Positions 57,911 through 64,000 of a DNA stretch of 64,000 nt are shown here, piece by piece; position 1 is the stretch's first letter; each line of letters starts with the position of its first letter. The stretch is taken from positions 13,061,557-13,125,556 of the forward strand of contig OZ024898.1 in the NCBI GenBank assembly GCA_964017195.1, written 5' to 3'. The notes below the pieces were generated by a model that made no database searches, was not told where the DNA came from, and saw only the letters and a list, made by a program, of their open reading frames with translations. This DNA comes from Siderastrea radians (taxonomy: Eukaryota > Cnidaria > Anthozoa > Scleractinia > Rhizangiidae). The position numbers and the translations under genes were made by a program.

Positions 57911-59095
57911 GACCTTGTAAAAGTGAGAAAAACTCAAGTCTACGTATTTGATTGAGACTTGTGCTTACGCAAAGCTTTACTGTTTGAAGTTACTAAGCTT
58001 ATTTAAATATCCATACCACTCAGTAGCAGGCTATGGAATTTGGGGGGAATTTAAATTCCCTTTCGAAAATTTGGAAGAGAACTTAAGATGGATTCCACTA
58101 AAAGTTCGAGCAACGAGTGCAAAAATTAAGTACCAAAAGCCTACTCACAATACAGTAACATTTTATATTCTACTGGTATTTGAAACATCTCACCGAAATT
58201 CATTTGTCATAGTGACCCCGTGATTAAATTCAAAACCATTCTCGAGAACATTTAAGTCAAACCTAGTAAAAATTCTCACAACGCACAACATTTTGTTTTT
58301 AAGTGGTAGATTTTTGTTAGCTGTGCCATTTTGTTACCATGCTATGAGATCTCTGTGGTAACTTTATTTTTGCCTCTCTTGCTCGAATGTTTAGCGCAAA
58401 CCATCTTAAAAGTGTTACTATGATGAAATCGTGCCTTTCCTTTTGTGGCTATTCCATTGGGGAGAAAAAAAATGCTGATTGCTGTTTTCAAATATGTCAT
58501 TTATTTCTAGAATATTCAAGTTTTTAGAATATGCAAATTAGTAAAATTATGACATCATAAACTCAACCACATTTTCATCAAATGTAAAGAAAGTTATATC
58601 TCAGCCAATTTATATCAAAAGTATATGACTCTTTGCAGTAGCAATATGAAATTCCCAAATTGGTTACCATGGTCACATACTAGGTTGAAGATATGCCAAA
58701 CACTAAAGGCCTTTCTGGCCAATTCTGGAATTTTTCTTCAAATTTGTTAATAAAACTTTACATTTGTGATATGGCAAGTATGTGAATGAATTTGGCAGAT
58801 GTCTTAGCCTGCTTACATTTTTCCTAGCTGAAAATGTTTAACAAGATAGAAACAAATTGCTAGGGACTGGAAAAGAGTGGGTTGCCATGGTAACATTTTT
58901 TAAATAGTTCTGTATTACTATAGGTTTGCCAACTTTCATTGGCCACTGCAAAATAAAAAAATCACTGAGATACCTTAATGAACTTAACTTGTCATCAGTT
59001 TCCTAATTTGCATCAGGAATTCAAAAGATACTTTAAAAACTTCATAAAATGCCTAAAATGTTAAGAGGTAAAAATTTGATCATAGTAGAACTATC
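57911..59095. other. Right interior of giant element, non-coding
   Basis: About 1.2 kb, AT-rich; probably 3' UTR and subterminal DNA. Open frames are short and unsupported. ATGGTAAC/GTTACCATGG words recur (about 58,337, 58,661, 58,883) without clear periodicity. Confidence 0.5.
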
Positions 59096-60786
59096 AAGTC
59101 GGGCATGAGGTGGAGATTTTGACATTTTCTTATAAAAAGGCCAACTTGATAAAATATGGTTAAGATGACTTTAAATTCATAAATTGGTTGGACAAGCAGC
59201 CTTGTATATTTCTTTGCTATAGTTGTTTAGGTTCCAGTTTATTACTTTGAGTAGAATGCTGTATATAGTTGTAAATCTTAGAGGAGAATTGACATTTTCT
59301 TATAGAAAAAACACATTCCCTAGCCCCCAGGACAAAAACGTTGGTCAAAATCCCTGCCCGGAAACAAGGAAAGGTGGTCAGATGTCCTTCCTCATATAGG
59401 CATAGGCGAATTTTTTTTCAAGTTCATTTAATTTGCTATGGCAAAGCATTGAGTGAGGAATGCCGACTTGATTTACCTTTTGAAATATGGTTAAGATGAC
59501 TTTAATTAATGAATTGCCTAGACAAGGAGCCTAGTTCATTTCTTTGCTATAGTTGTTTGGTTTCAGTTTATTACTGCGAGTAGAATGCTGTATACAGTTG
59601 TCAATCTATTAGAGGCCCTTTTACGAGAACAATTGAAGCTACATCATGTAACTATTGATCAATTCGATGTTGTTATCGATTATCAGGTTCTTTGAACATT
59701 GATCTACACTTTTCTAATTAGAAAGTTAAAGAGACATTTACTGCCAAAAGTGGACATTACATACTATTCAGTATATACAATTTGAAACTTTGAGTTAGCT
59801 GTATATAGATCAAAATTGTGGAGGCTTCTTACAAGAACAACTTAAGCTGGTCATTTAAGCTTAACTATTGATCAATAAACAGTGGATATAACAATATGCC
59901 TGAGTGTTACTGAACTTACTTTAATGTATCTCAGTTAAGGACTCCTTCCAGATCGACTACAAAAATATGATAGCTATCTGATGTTTTGATATCACCAATT
60001 AGTGAGAAGTGCAATATTACCTCATTGAAATGCCACAGAAACTTTTACAGGCATATACACGAGCAGAGACTTCAAATATTCCTTATGAATAAACGGTAAT
60101 GTTCCTATATATCCTCAGTCAGTGAACGGACTGCCGCCATCTTGCTTTAAAATGGCCGAGGAGAACCTGGGACCGACCGTGTGGACCTGTGGACTGTGTG
60201 GACTTGTGGGCAGTATCGACTGTGTGGACTGTGTGGGCAGTGTGGACCTGTGGACTGTGTGGACCTGTGGACTGTGTGGCCTTGTGGGCAGTGTGGACCT
60301 GTGGACAGTGTGGACTGTGTGGACCTGTGGACAGTGTGGACAGTGTGGACTGTGTGGACCTGTGGACAGTGTGGACTGTGTGGACCTGTGAACAGTGTGG
60401 ACTGTGTGGACTGTGTGGACCTGTGGACAGTGTGGACTGTGCGGACCTGTGGACAGTATGGACTGTGTGGACCTGTGGACTGTGTGGACTGTGTGGACAG
60501 TGTGGACTGTGTGGACCTGTGGACAGTGTGGACTGTGTGGACTGTGTGGACCTGTGGACAGTGTGGACTGTGTGGACCTGTGTACAGTGTGGACTGTGTG
60601 GACCTGTGGACTGTGTGGACAGTGTGGACTTGTGGACTTAATTATTTTTTCTTTTTTTTTCTTTTTCATGACCTTTCTTTTTTTCTAATTTTGTGAAATA
60701 ATTATCCCAAATTATGCACGTTAGCTTAATTAATTCATGCTCAGCTCAATGACGTATACTGTGCTCCGGTACCTACAGAAACAACC
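59096..60786 (-). repeat. Right terminal inverted repeat of the giant element
   Basis: About 1.69 kb, the inverted counterpart of 15,422-16,842. It is longer because an inner block (about 59,145-59,285) is repeated about 320 bp further out (about 59,470-59,625) with many differences; only the outer copy matches the left arm closely, and a diverged insert (ACACATTCCCTAGCCCCCAG...) separates them. Confidence 0.85.
60178..60638 (-). repeat. TCCACA satellite, right arm
   Basis: Complement of the left array: TGTGGA hexamers joined by CC, CAG or CTG. Length and order of linkers differ from the left arm, so the arrays have changed independently although the flanks are nearly identical. Inside it lies GCCGCCATCTT (60,133-60,143), the mirror of the left AAGATGGCGGC. 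Confidence 0.9.
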
Positions 60787-60794
60787 CTTAAGTT
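60787..60794 (+). repeat. Right 8-bp target-site duplication (CTTAAGTT)
   Basis: Exact match to 15,414-15,421, adjoining the terminal CAGAAACAACC. Confidence 0.85.
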
Positions 60795-61043
60795 AGTTTT
60801 TTAACATAAGGGGATCTTCTTAGAAAAGCTCAGCAGAACTTGCTAAGATCTCCTGCCATTATATTTGAATTGAACACAATTACAATGATGTGTGAACAAT
60901 GTTCAGACCCAAAGAAGTGAACCAATAATAATACCCAATAATAAGATGAATGTATAATTCTGCCATAATCAACTAATAAACGATAACATGCTTACTGTGC
61001 TCATGTTTCAATTTAATCATTGTAATTTTCTTCATTACATTAG

Positions 61044-61122
61044 GTTGAACACAAGCCTGCCAAGCGGGCTAGAATATCTGTAAATCGTTCAGCTACTCTA
61101 ACAAGCTGTCTGGACAGTTCTG
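61044..61122 (+). CDS. Penultimate exon, possibly of the SAM gene
   Basis: 79 bp, acceptor ttcattacattag, donor TCTG|gtgagt, phase 0 to 1. Encodes VEHKPAKRARISVNRSATLT followed by SCLDSS. The KPAKRAR stretch looks like a nuclear-localisation signal. It joins in phase with 61,388. Whether it belongs to the SAM-gene exons 49 kb upstream or to another gene is not decided by this sequence. Confidence 0.5.
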
Positions 61123-61387
61123 GTGAGTAACTTAACTTTAACTTTCCAAAAATCTGTATGCAAAAACCATTTGTTCTCAACATTTGAAATAGCTGGGAAA
61201 TTAAAAATTAGGCAGAATTTCAGTGAAATGGTCTATTAGAAAGGATCATTTATGCCAGTTGAATTATTAATAATGAGTATAGTACAAAACGTATATGCAT
61301 GGTTCAAAAAGTACGTACTCGGCATTTAGAAATTGCTTGCTTATTAACTGACAAGACCTTTCATATTTTATATTTTGACATACACAG

Positions 61388-61785
61388 ATTCAGATACAGA
61401 CCATGAGTCCAGCCCATCTAACTCCCTGCAAGATCTTAGCCAACAAAGTGCGAAGGTGGCTACACTTGTTTCTTTCAATGCAGCCTGCCTCCAGGACCTA
61501 GGAGTAAAGACACATTTGATACCCATTTCAAAAAGACTAGGTGTCAAATTCCGATCACTCGGTAAACGTGCCTTGCTTATTCCAATCGCAAGGCAACTTT
61601 TTGAGCAAGGTTTTTTGAAAGTAGACTGTGCAGACGTAGACTACAAGTATTTGAAAAGATCACAAATAAGTGTTTGTAAGCCTATTTCTAATTTATCTCC
61701 AAGTTCATCATCTGGTTCATCAGATATTGACAGTTCTGAGGGCTTTGATGTAAGTGAGGCTAGCCCTTTTAATAGTGTAGCTTAG
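61388..61785 (+). CDS. Terminal exon, possibly of the SAM gene
   Basis: Acceptor ttgacatacacag; phase 1 from the preceding exon gives a GAT codon across the junction. 132 codons to TAG. The sequence starts acidic and Ser-rich (DSDTDHESSPSNSLQDLSQQ), then VKTHLIPISKRLGVKFRSLG and RALLIPIARQLFEQGFLKVD, then a Ser-rich end. No known domain recognised. A polyA signal follows about 310 bp later. Confidence 0.55.
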
Positions 61786-62098
61786 TCTCAAACAACAATA
61801 TTTGAGTGCTGTACTTGTTTTTGTTCTATAGAATTATATTACAGACTACGTATAGTGAGAACTATTGTTGAATTTTGTGAAAATAATTTTATCTAGACCT
61901 GCTGATTCAGGCTTGATGAACATTTGCCAGACAGCTTTTTGAGCTAGGTATTTTTGAAAGTCAAACATTTGTTTGTCAGCTTTTGTTCTATATATTATAT
62001 AACTTATAGTGAGAACCATTGTTGAGTTGTGTGAAAATAATTTTATCTGGACCTGCTTCTGTTTGTCAGCAGTCTTTCCGATACATGTGTGGTCATAA
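61786..62098 (+). other. Probable 3' UTR with internal duplication
   Basis: Two related blocks: GTGAGAACTATTGTTGAATT...AATTTTATCTAGACCTGCT (about 61,856) and GTGAGAACCATTGTTGAGTT...AATTTTATCTGGACCTGCT (about 62,008), about 152 bp apart. Confidence 0.5.
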
Positions 62099-62104
62099 AA
62101 TAAA
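62099..62104 (+). terminator. Polyadenylation signal AATAAA
   Basis: Canonical hexamer 314 bp after the stop at 61,785, followed by a T-rich stretch and a G/T-rich element. Confidence 0.55.
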
Positions 62105-62239
62105 GGTTTTTTATTTATATTGACATTGGTATTTAGTAGTGATTATTTTTCCATTTTTTGTTTCCCATCATATACATGTATTTTCAAAGTTATTTTTTGT
62201 TTATATAAAAATCTACCAATGTTTGCTGGTTAGCCTGAA

Positions 62240-62690
62240 CAGTTTCCAAGGCTGGAATAATTCTTTTCAGTATTGGTATGTCAATAATATCCCAACATTG
62301 GTCAGCAATAATCAAGGTTGGAAATTATGCTAGGTTTTCAATACTGGAATACTAGTTTCCAGCATTGGTCCTTCAATAATGTCCCAATATTGGACAGCAA
62401 TTTACCAAGGTTGGACGTTTAATGAAGTTTCCAACGTTGGAAAGTTTGTCTTCCAACATTGGTATGAAAATTTGGCATACCAATGTTGGTTGATAAATTC
62501 CAATGTTGGTATCATTATATGAGGTACCAATATTGGTATTGTCATTCTCCAAGGTTGGTATTGCAATTTTAAGGTTCCAAGGTTGGAAGTTATGCCACAT
62601 TTCCAAGGTTGGAAACCTTATGTAGATTACCAATGAAACACCAGTGATACTCCAATGAAATTCCCACGGTTGGAATGTCACTTTTTTTCC
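62240..62690. repeat. Swarm of CCAANNTTGG palindromes
   Basis: Within about 420 bp there are roughly fifteen near-copies of the palindrome CCAA-NN-TTGG (for example CCAACATTGG, CCAATATTGG, CCAAGGTTGG, CCAACGTTGG, CCAATGTTGG), most preceded by TT and followed by AA or TA, at irregular 20-40 bp steps with unrelated DNA between. It is not an ordinary tandem repeat: the palindrome is kept and the spacers are not. No coding frame. Confidence 0.85.
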
Positions 62691-62694
62691 TGTG

Positions 62695-62860
62695 ATAAGG
62701 GTTCAATTTTCGCCGTTAATTAACGGCTAAATATTGGGTTTATATATAATAAGGGGTCCAATTTTCGCCGTTAATTAAGTTTTTAAAATTGGGTTTATAT
62801 ATAATAAGGGGTCCGATTTTCGCTGTTGATTAACGGCTAAAATTGGGTCTATTTACGCTA
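62695..62860 (+). repeat. Three-copy tandem repeat with GCCGTTAATTAACGGC
   Basis: Three imperfect units of about 55-60 bp: AAGGGTTCAATTTTCGCCGT, AAGGGGTCCAATTTTCGCCG, AAGGGGTCCGATTTTCGCTG, each followed by TTAATTAACGGC or a variant and ATTGGGTTTATATATAAT. The unit contains a 16-bp palindrome and a further inverted pair (CAATTTT...AAATTGGG/AAAATTGGG). Confidence 0.8.
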
Positions 62861-63107
62861 TCCCTCTGGAACGTTCATGTCTTCTCAAACAAATTTAACA
62901 GGGACTAGTTACTGTTGTCAGCCGTAGCTAAGTTTGATGGGCCAGAAGAAAAGACACACACCTTTTGTCTGGATAAATTTTGTCTATGTGCAAGCAACAC
63001 ATAACCGCTTTAATATTCCAAAATTGATTGTAAAAATTAACGACACAATAAAACAAAAGCTACGCCCATCAAAGGTGAGGGCAATGAACCGCAACCCTAA
63101 CATGTAA
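62853..63107 (+). repeat. Direct repeat copy 1 with short open frame
   Basis: About 240 bp (CTATCCCTCTGGAACGTTCA to GGGCAATGAACCGC) repeated at 63,352-63,595, with a dozen or so differences. Both copies keep an ATG-started frame of similar sequence (here 62,937-63,107, 56 codons: KKRHTPFVWINFVYVQATHN ... KINDTIKQKLRPS). I do not recognise the peptide. May be part of a retroelement or an exon-like duplicate. Confidence 0.6.
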
Positions 63108-63351
63108 GGAAACAGAGGGAGGAAAGGACAATGTGGGAGGAGGTGGGTTAAAATTGTAGCTCCAACACTCAACAGATTGCTCGAGGCTAGATCACTAGAA
63201 GCACATGGCCTACAGGTCTAGAGGGTATACCCACTAACCAATTCAAGGACACCCCTAGAGTATTGTCCTTCCCTCACGTGTTCAAAATTGAAGATAATCA
63301 ATGACAGCGAGGGATATCAGAAAATTTTTATTGTCAGGCCAATAATGCCTT

Positions 63352-63623
63352 TATGCTATCCCTCTGGAACGTTAATGTCTTGTCAAACAAATTTAACAGG
63401 GACTAGTTACTGTTGTCGGCGGTAGCTCAGTTTGATGGACCAGAAGAAAAGACACACACCTTTTGTCTGGATAAATTTTGTCTATGTGCAAGCAACACAT
63501 AGCCGCTTTAATATTCCAAAATTGATTGCAAAAATTAACGACACAATAAAACAAAAGCTACGCCCATCAAAGATGAGGGCAATGAACCGCCAAAGCTCAC
63601 TTGGCACTGACAACAGGGACTAG
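63352..63623 (+). repeat. Direct repeat copy 2 with short open frame
   Basis: Second copy, offset about 497 bp. The frame 63,435-63,623 (62 codons) matches the copy 1 peptide through ...RAMNR and then differs. The block between copies includes a short AGGGAGGAAAGGACAATGTG purine-rich part. Confidence 0.6.
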
Positions 63624-63659
63624 TCTCTGGAGGAACACGGACAACAAAAAGCCGAAAGA

Positions 63660-63870
63660 CAAGCAGCTACCCCTGCAAGCTACTGCAGTGATGTGTAGGA
63701 ATACAGATTATTATGAGGAGCAGAACAGTTACCCCTGCAAACTGCGCTGCATATAGGTAAAGAAAATTCCAAACAAGCTACCCCTGTAAACTGTTTGGAA
63801 GTTTAGATTAGGACTAACTAAAAGATCAAATGGTGAGCGCAGTTGCCCCTGCAAACTACAGTGTTTGAGC
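63660..63870 (+). repeat. Spaced TACCCCTGCAAACT motif, four copies
   Basis: AGCTACCCCTGCAAGCT (about 63,666), AGTTACCCCTGCAAACT (about 63,726), AGCTACCCCTGTAAACT (about 63,776) and AGTTGCCCCTGCAAACT (about 63,841), spaced 50-65 bp, with unrelated DNA between. Function unknown. Confidence 0.75.
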
Positions 63871-63879
63871 CAGAGCGCG

Positions 63880-64000
63880 AACTTGCGACATTCTCCCCCT
63901 TGAGCGACGACTTGTCCCTTAAAATTTGATGGCCGGGCCATAAATGTCCCCCACGATGAGAAGTATTTGTGGAGCCGGTTTCTTCTAAATAAATGTATTT
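63880..64000. other. Window end, nothing recognised
   Basis: Includes ACATTCTCCCCCTTGAGCGA and later TGTCCCCCACGATGAGAAG; no coding frame or known element recognised. Confidence 0.4.

Larger units (their letters stand above)
15422..60786. mobile_element. Giant DNA transposon (45,365 bp) with nested elements
   Basis: The two ends are inverted copies: the outer 100 or so bases (beginning GGTTGTTTCTGTAGGTACCG) are identical, and similarity continues through a satellite and about 750 bp beyond. The block is flanked by 8-bp duplications. Subtracting the nested composite (27.85 kb) and the Academ-like element (6.55 kb) leaves about 11.0 kb with two divergent genes: a minus-strand P-loop gene and a plus-strand DDE-OTU-CXC transposase. 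An 8-bp duplication is made by hAT, P and Zisupton elements and by some MULEs; element size, satellite-bearing ends and a CXC-tailed transposase make a Zisupton/KDZ-like or related group worth testing. The superfamily is not proven. It lies in what may be an intron of the SAM gene. Confidence 0.85.

Noticed and set aside
60115..60696. Similar long frames (up to 184 codons) in the right arm
   Set aside because: Same satellite in inverse orientation; composition is entirely repeat-driven.
15422..60786. Two independent short transposons (one per arm) in opposite orientation
   Set aside because: A shared 8-bp duplication at the two outer edges, and no duplication at the inner limits of the arms, favour one element; long-read support would settle it.

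Overview
This window is animal nuclear DNA. It is AT-rich, has spliced genes with gt...ag introns, two kinds of non-LTR retrotransposon, a tRNA-headed SINE, several foldback/MITE elements and several families of DNA-transposon proteins. The protein families (multi-copy DDE-like genes, an XPG-nuclease transposon, L1/Tx1-like and CR1/L2-like LINEs) look most like a cnidarian (coral or sea anemone). That placement is from recall of families, not from a search.

Layout. 1-2.1 kb: no gene seen. 2.2-2.4 kb: promoter-like cluster. 2.6-4.0 kb: 5'-truncated LINE, minus strand. 4.1-11.85 kb: plus-strand exons of one decayed gene (ubiquitin-like exon, linker exon, a long transposase-like exon with several stops and frameshifts, then a SAM domain split over two exons and a further exon); two small non-autonomous DNA elements sit in its introns. 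12.1-15.4 kb: CR1/L2/Jockey-like LINE. 15,422-60,786: one giant DNA transposon (about 45.4 kb). 61.0-61.8 kb: two more plus-strand exons, stop and polyA signal, possibly the 3' end of the same SAM gene. 62.2-64.0 kb: unusual palindrome-rich and direct repeats.

The giant element is the main result. Its ends are identical inverted repeats beginning GGTTGTTTCTGTAGG, about 1.4 kb (left) and 1.7 kb (right), each holding a satellite of TCCACA hexamers; it is bounded by the 8-bp direct duplication CTTAAGTT. With two nested insertions removed, it is an element of about 11 kb with two divergent genes: a minus-strand P-loop gene (possibly DUF3987-like) and a plus-strand DDE transposase fused to an OTU cysteine-protease domain and a Cys-rich (CXC-like) tail. 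Both are broken in this copy.

Nested insertion 1 (18,558-46,410, in the P-loop gene) is a composite: two 12-kb copies of another transposon in direct orientation, almost identical, separated by seven nearly identical 520-bp tandem repeats. Each copy encodes a transposase whose N- and C-terminal halves are on opposite strands as two divergent genes. Nested insertion 2 (50,352-56,897, in the OTU domain) is an Academ-like transposon with 200-bp terminal inverted repeats, a TAC target duplication and a large XPG-nuclease/Cys-rich protein split by one frameshift; deleting it with one TAC restores the OTU reading frame.
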